From Ecdyonurus torrentis (taxonomy: Eukaryota > Arthropoda > Insecta > Ephemeroptera > Heptageniidae), in the NCBI GenBank assembly GCA_949318235.1, contig OX439128.1:56691009-56755008 (forward strand): a stretch of DNA of 64,000 nucleotides. Reading direction: 5' to 3'. Position 1 is the stretch's first letter, and each line of letters starts with the position of its first letter. Below are positions 1 through 13,440 of the stretch, one piece after another. The translations under genes and the position numbers were made by a program. Below the pieces are notes generated by a model. It saw nothing but the letters and a program-made list of their open reading frames with translations. It was not told the DNA's origin and did not search any database.

Positions 1-1570
1 ACACCTTAATCGCTACAATGCATACTTTCGCAGTTATAGAGAATCTCAGTGCTTTCTCATCGTACTTTTCAGACCGTGAATACGATTGTTGATGATATTT
101 TTAAAACTAATAAAGCTACAGGCTTGCGGTTTAAACTAAAATGTAGGACTAACAGACTTGCAAAGAAAAGGTTATTACACCTTATTCGCTCCAATGCAAA
201 CTTTTGCAGTTATAGAAAACCTCAGTGCTTTCTCGTCGTACTTTTCAGACTGTGAATACGATTTTTGATGATATCTCCGTAACTAGTAAAGCTACAGGCT
301 TGTGGTTTGAACTTAAATGTAGGACTAACAGACTTGCAAAGAAAAGGTTATAACACCTTAATCGCTACAATGCAAACTTTCGCAGTTATAGAGAATCTCA
401 GTGCTTTCTCATAGTACTTTTCAGACTGTGGATACGAATTTTGATGATATCTCCAAAACTAATAAAGCTACAGGCTTGCGATTTGAACTGAAATGTAGGT
501 CTAACAGACTTGCAAAGAAAACGTTATTACACCTTAATTGCTCCAATGCATACTTTCGCAGTTATAGAGAATCTCAGTGCTTTCTCATCGTACTTTTCAG
601 ACCGTGAATACGATTGTTGATGATATCTCCGAAACTAATAAAGCTACAGGCTTGCGGTTTGAACTGAAATGTAGTACTAACAGACTTGCAAAGAAAAGGT
701 AATAACACCTTATTCGCTCCAATGCATACTTTCGAAGTTATAGAAAACCTCAGTGCTTTCTCATAGTACTTTTTAGACTGCGAATAAGATTTTTGATGAT
801 ATCTCCGAAACTAATAAAGCTACTCGCTTTCGGTTTGAACTAAAATGTAGTACTAACAGACTTGCAAAGAAAAGGTTATTACACCTTAATCGCTCCAATG
901 CATACTTTCGCAGTTATAGAGAATCTCAGTGCTTTCTCATTGTACTTTTCAGACCGTAAATACGATTGTTGATGATATCTCCAAAACTAATAAAGCTACA
1001 GGCTTGCGGTTTGAACTAAAATGTAGGACTAACAGACTTGCAAAGAAAAAGGTTATTACACCTTAATCGCTGCAATGCAAATTTTCGCAGTTCTAGAAAA
1101 TCTCAGTGCTTTCTGATCGTACTTTGCAGACTGTGGATACGAATTTTGATGATATCTCCGAAACTAATAAAGCTACAGGCTTGCGGTTTAAACTAAAATG
1201 TAGGACTAACAGACTTGCAAAGAAAAGGTTATTACACCTCAATCGCTCGAATGGAAACTTTCGCAGTAATAGAGAATCGCAGTGCTTTCTCATCGATCTT
1301 TTTTGACTGTGAATACAATTTTTTATATATCTCCGAAGCTAATAAAGCTACAGGCTTGCGGTTTGAACTAAAATGTAGGACTAACAGACTTGCAAAGAAA
1401 AGGTTATTACACCTTAATCGCTTCAATGCAAACTTTTGCAGTTATAGAGAATCTCAGTGCTTTCTCAACGTAGTTTTTAGACTAAGAATACAATTTTTGA
1501 TGATATCTTGAAACTAATAAAGCTACAGGCATGCTTTTTGAACTGAAATGTAGGACTAACAGACTTGCAA
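1..1570 (+). repeat. Higher-order duplicate, copy 1 (offset 4,573 bp, 26 monomers)
   Basis: Matches about 4,574-6,143. Rare shared variants include GATATTTTTAAAACTAATAA (near 92 and 4,665), the reading TTTGCAGACTGTGGATACGA (near 1,125 and 5,698) and GGCATGCTTTTTGAAC (near 1,530 and 6,103). The match ends where copy 1 reads AAAAGGTAATAACATC and copy 2 reads AAAAGGTTATAACACC. Copy 1 continues left of the window. Confidence 0.8.
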
Positions 1571-2869
1571 AGAAAAGGTAATAACATCTTATTCGCTCCA
1601 ATGCAAACTTTCGCAGTTATAGAGAATCTCAGTGCTTTCTCATAGTACTTTTCAGACTGTGGATACGAATTTTAATGATATCTCCGAAACTAATAAAGCT
1701 ACAGGCTTGCGGTTTGAACTAAAATGTAGGACTAACAGACTTGCAAAGAAAAGGTTATTACACCTAATCGCTCCAATGCAAACTTTCGCGGTTATAGAGA
1801 ATCTCAGTGCTTTCTCATCGTACTTTTCAGACTGTGAATACGATTTTTGATGATATCTCCGAAGCTAAAAAAGCTACAGGCTTGCGGTTTGAACTAAAAT
1901 GTAGGACCTACAGACTTGCAAAGAAAAGGTTATTACACCTTAATCGCTTCATTGCAAACTTTCGCAGTTATTGAGAATCTCAGTGCTTTTTCAACGTAGT
2001 TTTCAGACTAAGAATAGGATTTTTGATGATATCTTTGAAGCTAATAAAGCTACAAGCATGCGGTTTGAACTGAAATGTAGGACTAACAGACTTGCAAAGA
2101 AAAGGTTATTACACCTTATTCGCTCCAATGCAAACTTTCGCAGTTATAGAGAATCTCAGTGATTTCTCATCGTACTTTTTTGACTGTGGATACGAATTTT
2201 GATGATATCTCCGAAACTAATATAGCTACAGGCTTGCGGTTTGAACTGAAATGTAGGACTAACAGACTTGCAAAGAAAAGGTAATAACACCTTATTCGCT
2301 CCAATGCAAACTTTCGCAGTTATAGAAAATCTCAGTGCTTTCTCATCGTACTTTTTAGACTGCAAATATGTTTTTTGATGATATCTCTGAAACTAAAAAA
2401 GCTACAGGTTTGCGGTTTGAAATAAACTGTAAGACTAACAGACTTGCAAAGAAAAGGTTATTACACCTTATTCGCTCCAATGCAAACTTTAGCAGTTATA
2501 GAAAACCTCTGTGCTTTCTCGTCGTACTTTTCAGACTGTGAATACGATTTTTGATGATATCTCCGAAACTAGTAAAGCTACAGGCTTGTGGTTTGAATTT
2601 AAATGTAGGACTAACAGACTTGCAAAGAAAAGGTTATAACACCCTAATCGCTACAATGCAAACTTTCGCAGTTATAGAGAATCTCAGTGCTTTCTCATAG
2701 TACTTTTCAGACTGTGGATACGAATTTTGATAATATCTCCGAAACTAATAAAGCTACAGGCTTGCGGTTTGAACTGAAATGTAGGACTAACAGACTTGCA
2801 AAGAAAACGTTATTACACCTTAATCGCTCCAATGCATACTTTCGCAGTTATAGAGAATCTCAGTGCTTT

Positions 2870-5500
2870 CTCATCGTACTTTTCAGACCGTGAGTAAGAT
2901 TTTTGATGATATCTTCGAAACTAGTAAAGCTACAGGCTTGTGGTTTGAACTGAAATGTAGGACTAACAGACTTGCAATAAAAAGGTTATAACACCTTAAT
3001 CGCTACAATGCAAACTTTCGCAGTTATAGAGAATCTCAATGCTTTCTCATAGTACTTTTTAGACTGCGAATAAGATTTTTGATGATATCTCCGAAACTAA
3101 TAAAGCTACAGGCTTGCGATTTGAACTAAAATGTAGTACTAACAGACTTGCAAAGACAAGGTTATTAACCTTAATCGCTCCAATGCATACTTTCGCAGTT
3201 ATAGACAATCTCAGTTCTTTCTCATCGTACTTTTCAGACCGTGAATACGATTGTTGATGATATCTCCAAAACTAATAAAGCTACTGGCTTGCGGTTTGAA
3301 CTGAAGTGTAGGACTAACAGACTTGCAAAGAAAAGGTTATTACACCTTATTCGCTCCAATGCAAACTTTCGCAGTTATAGAGAATCTCAGTGCTTTCTCA
3401 TCGTACTTTTTTGACTGTGGATACGAATTTTGATAATATCTCCGAAACTAATAAAGCTACAGGCTAGCGGTTTAAACTGAAATGTAGGACTAACAGACTT
3501 GCAAAGAAAACGTTATTACACCTTAATCGCTCCAATGCATACTGTCGCAGTTATAGAGAATCTCAGTGCTTTCTCATCGTACTTTTCAGACCGTGAATAA
3601 GATTGTTGATGATATCTCCGAAACTAATAAAGCTACAGGCTTGTCGTTTGAACTGAAATGTAGGACTAACAGACTTGCAAAGAAAAGGTAATAACACCTT
3701 AATCGCTCCAATGCATACTTTCGCAGTTATAGACAATCTCAGTTCTTTCTCATCGTACTTTTCAGACCGTGAATACGATTGTTGATGATATCTCCGAAAC
3801 TAATAAAGCTACTGGCTTGCGGTTTGAACTGAAGTGTAGGACTAACAGACTTGCAAAGAAAATATTATTACACCTTATTCGCTCCAATGCAAATTTTCGC
3901 AGTTATAGAGAATCTCAGTGCTTTCTCATCGTACTTTTTTGACTGTGGATACGAATTTTGATAATATCTCCGAAACTAATAAAGCTACAGGCTTGCGGTT
4001 TGAACTGAAATGTAGGACTAACAGACTTGCAAAGAAAACGTTATTACACCTTAATCGCTCCAATGCATACTGTCGCAGTTATAGAGAATCTCAGTGCTTT
4101 CTCATCGTACTTTTCAGACCGTGAATAAGATTGTTGATGATATCTCCGAAACTAATAAAGCTACAGGCTTGTCGTTTGAACTGAAATGTAGGACTAACAG
4201 ATTTGCAAAGAAAAGGTAATAACACCTTATTCGCTCCAATGCAAACTTTCGAAATTATAGAAAACCTCAGTGCTTTCTGGTCGTACTTTTCAGACTGTGA
4301 ATATGATTTTTGATGATATCTCCGAAACTATTAAAGCTACAGGCTTGTGGTTTGAACTTAAATGTAGGACTAACAGACTTGCAATAAAAAGGTTATAACA
4401 CCTTAATCGCTACAATGCAAACTTTCGCAGTTATAGAGAATCTCAATGCTTTCTCATAGTACTCTTTAGACTGCGAATAAGATTTTTGATGATATCTCCG
4501 AAACTAATAAAGCTACTGGCTTTCAGTTTGAACTAAAATGTAGTACTAACAGACTTGCAAAGAAAAGGTTATTACACCTTAATCGCTCCAATGCATACTT
4601 TCGCAGTTATAGAGAATCTCAGTGCTTTCTCATCGTACTTTTCAGACCGTGAATACGATTGTTGATGATATTTTTAAAACTAATAAAGCTACAGGCTTGC
4701 GGTTTAAACTAAAATGTAGGACTAACAGACTTGCAAAGAAAAGGTTATTACACCTTATTCGCTCCAATGCAATCTTTTGCAGTTATAGAAAACCTCAGTG
4801 CTTTCTCGTCGTACTTTTCAGACTGTGAATACGATTTTTGATGATATCTCCGTAACTAGTAAAGCTACAGGCTTGTGGTTTGAACTTAAATGTAGGACTA
4901 ACAGACTTGCAAAGAAAAGTTTATAACACCTTAATCGCTACAATGCAAACTTTCGCAGTTATAGAGAATCTCAGTGCTTTCTCATAGTACTTTTCAGACT
5001 GTGGATACGAATTTTGATGATATCTCCAAAACTAATAAAGCTACAGGCTTGCGATTTGAACTGAAATGTAGGTCTAACAGACTTTCAAAGAAAACGTTAT
5101 TACACCTTAATTGCTCCAATGCATACTTTCGCAGTTATAGAGAATCTTAGTGCTTTCTCATCGTACTTTTCAGACCGTGAATACGATTGTTGATGATATC
5201 TCCGAAACTAATAAAGCTACAGGCTTGCGGTTTGAACTGAAATGTAGGACTAACAGACTTGCAAAGAAAAGGTAATTACACCTTATTCGCTCCAATGCAT
5301 ACTTTCGAAGTTATAGAAAACCTCAGTGCTTTCTCATAGTACTTTTTAGACTGCGAATAAGATTTTTGATGATATCTCCGAAACTAATAAAGCTACTCGC
5401 TTTCGGTTTGAACTAAAATGTAGTACTAACAGACTTGCAAAGAAAAGGTTATTACACCTTAATCGCTCCAATGCATACTTTCGCAGTTATAGAGAATCTC
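2870..5500 (+). repeat. Higher-order duplicate, copy 1 (offset 5,101 bp, 29 monomers)
   Basis: Pairs with about 7,970-10,600. Shared markers include CCGTGAGTAAGATTTTTGAT (2,891 and 7,992), the rare AGACAATCTCAGTTC variants, GCATACTGTCGCAG monomers (near 3,540/4,067 and 8,640/9,168), TTCGAAATTATAG (near 4,248 and 9,349) and GATATTTTTAAAACTAATAA. The pairing stops near 5,500, where one copy reads CTCATTGTACTTTTCAGACC and the other CTCATCGTACTTTTTAGACT. A three-monomer (528-bp) repeat is nested inside: the GCATACTGTCGC monomers lie 528 bp apart in each copy. Confidence 0.78.
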
Positions 5501-6143
5501 AGTGCTTTCTCATTGTACTTTTCAGACCGTAAATACGATTGTTGATGATATCTCCAAAACTAAAAAAGCTACAGGCTTGCGGTTTGAACTAAAATGTAGG
5601 ACTAACAGACTTGCAAAGAAAAAGGTTATTACACCTTAATCGCTGCAATGCAAATTTTCGCAGTTCTAGAAAATCTCAGTGCTTTCTGATCGTACTTTGC
5701 AGACTGTGGATACGAATTTTGATGATATCTCCGAAACTAATAAAGCTACAGGCTTGCGGTTTAAACTAAAATGTAGGACTAACAGACTTGCAAAGAAAAG
5801 GTTATTACACCTCAATCGCTCGAATGGAAACTTTCGCAGTAATAGAGAATCGCAGTGCTTTCTCATCGATCTATTTTGACTGTGAATACAATTTTTGATA
5901 TATCTCCGAAGCTAATAAAGCTACAGGCTTGCGGTTTGAACTAAAATGTAGGACTAACAGACTTGCAAAGAAAAGGTTATTACACCTTAAACGCTTCAAT
6001 GCAAACTTTTGCAGTTATAGAGAATCTCAGTGCTTTCTCAACGTAGTTTTCAGACTAAGAATACAATTTTTGATGATATCTTGAAACTAATAAAGCTACA
6101 GGCATGCTTTTTGAACTGAAATGTAGGACTAACAGACTTGCAA
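4574..6143 (+). repeat. Higher-order duplicate, copy 2 (offset 4,573 bp)
   Basis: The partner of bases 1-1,570, with the same order of monomer types and the same private variants. A few later changes distinguish it, such as a disrupted GAATCTTAGTGC near 5,145 and ACTTTCAAAG near 5,091. The left part of this copy also belongs to a second duplication, shared with about 9,675-10,600 at an offset of 5,101 bp. Duplications are therefore nested here. Confidence 0.78.
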
Positions 6144-7039
6144 AGAAAAGGTTATAACACCTTAATCGCTACAATGCAATCTTTTGCAGTTATAGAGAAT
6201 CTCAGTGCTTTCTAATCCTACTTTTCAGACCGTGAATACGATTGTTGATGATATCTCCAAAACTAATAAAGCTACAGGCTTGCGGTTTGAACTTAAATGT
6301 AGGACTAACAGACTTGAAAAGAAAAGGTTATTACATCTTAATCGCTACAATGCAAACTTTCGCAGTTATAGAAAATCTCAGTGCTTTCTCATCGTACTTT
6401 TTAGACTGCAAATATGATTTTTGATGATATCTCTGAAACTAAAAAAGCTACAGGTTTGCGGTTTGAAATAAAATGTAAGACTAACAGACTTGCAAAGAAA
6501 AGGTTATTACACCTTAATCGCTCCAATGCATACTTTCGCAGTTATAGAGAATCTCAGTGCTTTCTCATCGTACTTTTTAGACTGCAAATAAGATTTTTGA
6601 TGATATCTCCGAAACTAATAAAGCTACAGGCTTGCGGTTTGAACTAAAATGTAGTACTAACAGACTTGCAAAGAAAAGGTTATTACACCTTATTCGCTCC
6701 AATGCAAACTTTAGCAGTTATAGAAAACCTCTGTGCTTTCTCGTCGTACTTTTCAGACTGTGAATACGATTTTTGATGATATCTCCGAAACTAGTAAAGC
6801 TACAGGCTTGTGGTTTGAATTTAAATGTAGGACTAACAGACTTGCAAAGAAAAGGTTATAACACCCTAATCGCTACAATGCAAACTTTCGCAGTTATAGA
6901 GAATCTCAGTGCTTTCTCACAGTACTTTTCAGACCGTGAGTAAGATTTTTGATGATATCTCCGAAACTAGTAAAGCTACAGGCTTGTGGTTTGAACTGAA
7001 ATGTAGGACTAACAGACTTGCAAAGAAAAGGTTATAACA

Positions 7040-7890
7040 CCTTAATCGCTACAATGCAAACTTTCGCAGTTATAGAGAATCTCAGTGCTTTCTCACAGTA
7101 CTTTTTAGACTGCGAATAAGATTTTTGATGATATCTCCGAAACTAATAAAGCTACTGGCTTTCGGTTTGAACTAAAATGTAGTACTAACAGACTTGCAAA
7201 GAAAAGGTTATTACACCTTAATCGCTCCAATGAATACTTTCGCAGTTATAGAGAATCTCAGTGCTTTCTCATCGTACTTTTCAGACCGTGAATACAATTG
7301 TTGATGATATCTCCAAAACTAATAAAGCTACAGGCTTGCGGTTTGAACTAAAATGTAGGACTAACAGACTTGCAAAGAAAAGGTTATTACACTTTAATCG
7401 CTCCAATGCAAACTTTAGCGGTTAAAGAGAATCTCAGTGCTTTCTCATCGTACTTTTCAGACTGTGAATACGATTTTTGATGATATCTCCGAAACTAAAA
7501 AAGCTACAAGCTTGCGGTTTGAACTAAAATGTAGGACTAACAGACTTGCTAAGAAAAGTTTATTACACCTCAATCGCTCGAATGGAAACTTTCGCAGTAA
7601 TAGAGAATCGCAGTGCTTTCTCATCGTTCTTTTTTGACTGTGAATACGATTTTTGATATATCTCCGAAGCTAGAAAGGTTACAGGCTTGCGGTTTGAACT
7701 AAAATGTAGGACTAACAGACTTGCAAAGAAAAGGTTATTACACCTTAATTGCTTCAATGCAAACTTTCGCAGTTATAGAGAATCTCAGTGCTTTCTCAAC
7801 GTAGTTTTCAGACTGTGGATACGAATTTTGATGATATCTCCGAAACTAATAAAGCTACAGGCTTGCGGTTTGAACTGAAATGTAGGACTA
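7040..7890 (+). repeat. Higher-order duplicate, copy 1 (offset 3,694 bp, 21 monomers)
   Basis: Pairs with about 10,735-11,585. The unusual CCAATGAATACTTTCG (TGAAT at 7,231 and 10,925), GTGAATACAATTGTTGATG, CTTGCTAAGAAAAGTTTATT and CTTAATTGCTTCAATGC appear in both copies in the same order. Part of the second copy is repeated again 879 bp (five monomers) further on, at about 12,010-12,400, giving a third partial copy. Confidence 0.76.
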
Positions 7891-7969
7891 ACAGACTTGC
7901 AAAGAAAAGGTTTTTACACCTTAATCGCTCCAATGCATACTTTCGCAGTTATAGAGAATCTCAGTGCTT

Positions 7970-10600
7970 TCTCATCGTACTTTTCAGACCGTGAGTAAGA
8001 TTTTTGATGATATCTCCGAAACTAGTAAAGCTACAGGCTTGTGGTTTGAACTGAAATGTAGGACTAACAGACTTGCAATAAAAAGGTTATAACACCTTAA
8101 TCGCTACAATGCAAACTTTCGCAGTTATAGAGAATCTCAATGCTTTCTCATAGTACTTTTTAGACTGCGAATAAGATTTTTGATGATATCTCCGAAACTA
8201 ATAAAGCTACAGGCTTGCGATTTGAACTAAAATGTAGTACTAACAGACTTGCAAAGACAAGGTTATTAACCTTAATCGCTCCAATGCATACTTTTGCAGT
8301 TATAGACAATCTCAGTTCTTTCTCATCGTACTTTTCAGACCGTGAATACGATTGTTGATGATATCTCCGAAACTAATAAAGCTACTGGCTTGCGGTTTGA
8401 ACTGAAGTGTAGGACTAACAGACTTGCAAAGAAAAGGTTATTACACCTTATTCGCTCCAATGCAAACTTTCGCAGTTATAGAGAATCTCAGTGCTTTCTC
8501 ATCGTACTTTTTTGACTGTGGAAACGAATTTTGATAATATCTCCGAAACTAATAAAGCTACAGGCTTGCGGTTTGAACTGAAATGTAGGACTAACAGACT
8601 TGCAAAGAAAACGTTATTACACCTTAATCGCTCCAATGCATACTGTCGCAGTTATAGAGAATCTCAGTGCTTTCTCATCGTACTTTTCAGACCGTGAATA
8701 AGATTGTTGATGATATCTCCGAAACTAATAAAGCTACAGGCTTGTCGTTTGAACTGAAATGTAGGACTAACAGACTTGCAAAGAAAAGGTAATAACACCT
8801 TAATCGCTCCAATGCATACTTTCGCAGTTATAGACAATCTCAGTTCTTTCTCATCGTACTTTTCAGACCGTGAATACGATTGTTGATGATATCTCCGAAA
8901 CTAATAAAGCTACTGGCTTGCGGTTTGAACTGAAGTGTAGGACTAACAGACTTGCAAAGAAAATATTATTACACCTTATTCGCTCCAATGCAAACTTTCG
9001 CAGTTATAGAGAATCTCAGTGCTTTCTCATCGTACTTTTTTGACTGTGGATACGAATTTTGATAATATCTCCGAAACTAATAAAGCTACAGGCTTGCGGT
9101 TTGAACTGAAATGTAGGACTAACAGACTTGCAAAGAAAACGTTATTACACCTTAATCGCTCCAATGCATACTGTCGCAGTTATAGAGAATCTCAGTGCTT
9201 TCTCATCGTACTTTTCAGACCGTGAATAAGATTGTTGATGATATCTCCGAAACTAATAAAGCTACAGGCTTGTCGTTTGAACTGAAATGTAGGACTAACA
9301 GACTTGCAAAGAAAAGGTAATAACACCTTATTCGCTCCAATGCAAACTTTCGAAATTATAGAAAACCTCAGTGCTTTCTGGTCGTACTTTTCAGACTGTG
9401 AATATGATTTTTGATAATATCTCCGAAACTAGTAAAGCTACAGGCTTGTGGTTTGAACTTAAATGTAGGACTAACAGACTTGCAATAAAAAGGTTATAAC
9501 ACCTTAATCGCTACAATGCAAACTTTCGCAGTTATAGAGAATCTCAATGCTTTCTCATAGTACTTTTTAGACTGCGAATAAGATTTTTGATGATATCTCC
9601 GAAACTAATAAAGCTACTGGCTTTCAGTTTGAACTAAAATGTAGTACTAACAGACTTGCAAAGAAAAGGTTATTACACCTTAATCGCTACAATGCATACT
9701 TTCGCAGTTATAGAGAATCTCAGTGCTTTCTCATCGTACTTTTCAGACCGTGAATACGATTGTTGATGATATTTTTAAAACTAATAAAGCTACAGGCTTG
9801 CGGTTTAAACTAAAATGTAGGACTAACAGACTTGCAAAGAAAAGGTTATTACACCTTATTCGCTCCAATGCAAACTTTTGCAGTTATAGAAAACCTCAGT
9901 GCTTTCTCGTCGTACTTTTCAGACTGTGAATACGATTTTTGATGATATCTCCGTAACTAGTAAAGCTACAGGCTTGTGGTTTGAACTTAAATGTAGGACT
10001 AACAGACTTGCAAAGAAAAGTATATAACACCTTAATCGCTACAATGCAAACTTTCGCAGTTATAGAGAATCTCAGTGCTTTCTCATAGTACTTTTGAGAC
10101 TGTGGATACGAATTTTGATGATATCTCCAAAACTAATAAAGCTACAGGCTTGCGATTTGAACTGAAATGTAGGTCTAACAGACTTGCAAAGAAAACGTTA
10201 TTACACCTTAATTGCTCCAATGCATACTTTCGCAGTTATAGAGAATCTCAGTGCTTTCTCATCGTACTTTTCAGACCGTGAATACGATTGTTAATGATAT
10301 CTCCGAAACTAATAAAGCTACAGGCTTGCGGTTTGAACTGAAATGTAGGACTAACAGACTTGCAAAGAAAAGGTAATAACACCTTATTCGCTCCAATGCA
10401 TACTTTCGAAGTTATAGAAAACCTCAGTGCTTTCTCATAGTACTTTTTAGACTGCGAATAAGATTTTTGATGATATCTCCGAAACTAATAAAGCTACTCG
10501 CTTTCGGTTTGAACTAAAATGTAGTACTAACAGACTTGCAAAGAAAAGGTTATTACACCTTAATCGCTCCAATGCATACTTTCGCAGTTATAGAGAATCT
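7970..10600 (+). repeat. Higher-order duplicate, copy 2 (offset 5,101 bp)
   Basis: The second copy of about 2,870-5,500, with the same monomer order and private variants. It has picked up a few differences, for example GTGGAAACGAATTTTG near 8,519 in place of GTGGATACGAATTTTG, and GAAAAGTATATAAC near 10,015 in place of GAAAAGTTTATAAC. The right end marks a switch to another block type. Confidence 0.76.
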
Positions 10601-10734
10601 CAGTGCTTTCTCATCGTACTTTTTAGACTGCGAATAAGATTTTTGATGATATCTCCGAAACTAATAAAGCTACAGGCTTGCGGTTTGAACTAAAATGTAG
10701 GACTAACAGACTTGCAAAGAAAAGGTTATTACAC

Positions 10735-11585
10735 CTTAATCGCTACAATGCAAACTTTCGCAGGTATAGAGAATCTCAGTGCTTTCTCACAGTACTTTTT
10801 AGACTGCGAATAAGATTTTTGATGATATCTCCGAAACTAATAAAGCTACTGGCTTTCGGTTTGAACTAAAATGTAGTACTAACAGACTTGCAAAGAAAAG
10901 GTTATTACACCTTAATCGCTCCAATGAATACTTTCGCAGTTATAGAGAATCTCAGTGCTTTCTCATCGTACTTTTCAGACCGTGAATACAATTGTTGATG
11001 ATATCTCCAAAACTAATAAAGCTACAGGCTTGCGGTTTGAACTAAAATGTAGGACTAACAGACTTGCAAAGAAAAGGTTATTACACTTTAATCGCTCCAA
11101 TGCAAACTTTCGCGGTTATAGAGAATCTCAGTGCTTTCTCATCGTACTTTTCAGACTGTGAATACGATTTTTGATGATATCTCCGAAACTAAAAAAGCTA
11201 CAAGCTTGCTGTTTGAACTAAAATGTAGGACTAACAGACTTGCTAAGAAAAGTTTATTACACCTCAATCGCTCGAATGGAAACTTTCGCAGTAATAGAGA
11301 ATCGCAGTGCTTTCTCATCGTTCTTTTTTGACTGTGAATACGATTTTTGATATATCTTCGAAGCTAATAAAGCTACAGGCTTGCGGTTTGAACTAAAATG
11401 TAGGACTAACAGACTTGCAAAGAAAAGGTTATTACACCTTAATTGCTTCAATGCAAACTTTCGCAGTTATAGAGAATCTCAGTGCTTTCTCAACGTAGTT
11501 TTCAGACTGTGGATACGAATTTTGATGATATCTCCGAAACTAATTAAGCTACAGGCTTGCGGTTTGAACTGAAATGTAGGACTAA
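10735..11585 (+). repeat. Higher-order duplicate, copy 2 (offset 3,694 bp)
   Basis: The partner of about 7,040-7,890. Small differences from it include GCAGGTATAGAG near 10,760 and CTTGCTGTTTGAAC near 11,205. Its right half is copied a third time 879 bp downstream (about 12,010-12,400), where the monomer reads CTTGCGGTTTGAAATAAAAT. Confidence 0.74.
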
Positions 11586-13089
11586 CAGACTTGCAAAGAA
11601 AAGGTTTTTACACCTTAATCGCTCCAATGCATACTTTCGCAGTTATAGAGAATCTCAGTGCTTTCTCATCGTACTTTTCAGACCGTGAATACGATTGTTG
11701 ATGATATCTCCGAAACTAATAAAGCTACAGGCTTGCGGTTTGAACTGAAGTGTAGGACTAACAGACTTGCATAGAAAAGGTATTAACACCTTATTCGCTC
11801 CAATGCAAACTTTCGCAGTTATAGAAAACCTCAGTGCTTTCTCGTCGTACTTTTCAGACTGTGAATACGATTTTTGATGATATCTCCGAAACTAGTAAAG
11901 CTACAGGCTTGTGGTTTGAACTTAAATGTAGGACTAACAGACTTGCAAAGAAAAGGTTATTACACCTTAATCGCTCCAATGCAAACTTTCGCGGTTATAG
12001 AGAATCTCAGTGCTTTCTCATCGTACTTTTCAAACTGTGAATACGATTTTTGATGATATCTCCGAAACTAAAAAAGCTACAAGCTTGCGGTTTGAAATAA
12101 AATGTAGGACTAACAGACTTGCAAAGAAAAGTTTATTACACCTCAATCGCTCGAATGGAAACTTTCGCAGTAATAGAGAATCGCAGTGCTTTCTCATCGT
12201 TCTTTTTTGACTGTGAATACGATTTTTGATATATCTCCGAGGCTAATAAAGCTACAGGCTTGCGGTTTGAACTAAAATGTAGGACTAACAGACTTGCAAA
12301 AAAAAAGGTTATTACACCTTAATTGCTTCAATGCAAACTTTCGCAGTTATAGAGAATCTCAGTGCTTTCTCAACGTAGTTTTCAGACTGTGGATACGAAT
12401 TTTGATGATATCTCCGAAACTAATAAAGCTACAGGCTTGCGGTTTGAACTGAAATGTAGGACTAACAGACTTGCAAAGAAAAGGTTATTACACCTTAGTC
12501 GCTCCAATGCATACTTTCGCAGTTATAGAGAATCTCAGTGCTTTCCTTCGTACTTTTCAGACCGTGAATACGATTGTTGATGATATCTTCGAAACTAATA
12601 AAGCTACAGGCTTGCGGTTTGAACTGAAGTGTAGGACTAACAGACTTGCATAGAAAAGGTATTAACACCTTATTCGCTCCAATGCAAACTTTCGCAATTA
12701 TAGAAAACCTCAGTGCTTTCTCGTCGTACTTTTCAGACTGTGAATACGATTTTTGATGATATCTCCGAAACTAGTAAAGCTACAGGCTTGTGGTTTGAAC
12801 ATAAATGTAGGACTAACAGACTTGCAAAGAAAAGGTTATAACACCTTAATCGCTACAATGCAAACTTTTGCAGTTATAGAGAATCTCAGTGTTTTCTCAT
12901 AGTACTTTTCAGACTGTGGATACGAATTTTGATGATATCTCTGAAACTAATAAAGCTACAGGCTTGCGGTTTGAACTAAAATGTAGTACTAACAGACTTG
13001 CAAAGAAAAGGTTATTACACCTTAATCGCTCCAATGCATACTTTCGCAGTTATAGAGAATCTCAGTGCTTTCTCATCGTACTTTTCAGA

Positions 13090-13440
13090 CCGTGAATACG
13101 CTTGTTGATGATATCTCCAAAACTAATAAAGCTACAGGCTTGCGGTTTGAACTAAAATGTAGAACTAACAGACTTGCAAAGAAAAAGGTTATTACACCTT
13201 AATCGCTGCAATGCAAATTTTCGCAGTTCTAGAAAATCTCAGTGCTTTCTGATCGTACTTTGCAGACTGTGGATACGAGTTTTGATGATATCTGCGAAAC
13301 TAATAAAGCTACAGGCTTGCGGTTTAAACTAAAATGTAGGACTAACAGACTTGCAAAGAAAAGGTTATTACACCTCATTCGCTCGAATGGAAACTTTCGC
13401 AGTAATAGAGAATCGCAGTGCTTTCTCATCGATCTTTTTT
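13090..13440 (+). repeat. Two-monomer segment copied to 15,553-15,903 (offset 2,463 bp)
   Basis: GTGAATACGCTTGTTGATG is unique to this locus (CTTGTT at 13,101) and to 15,564. It is followed in both places by GTAGAACTAACAG, TTTGCAGACTGTGGATACGA and GATATCTGCGAAAC. The copy links the older domain to the younger one across their boundary. It shows that old-type monomers were carried into the c/d region by a 14-monomer exchange. Confidence 0.75.
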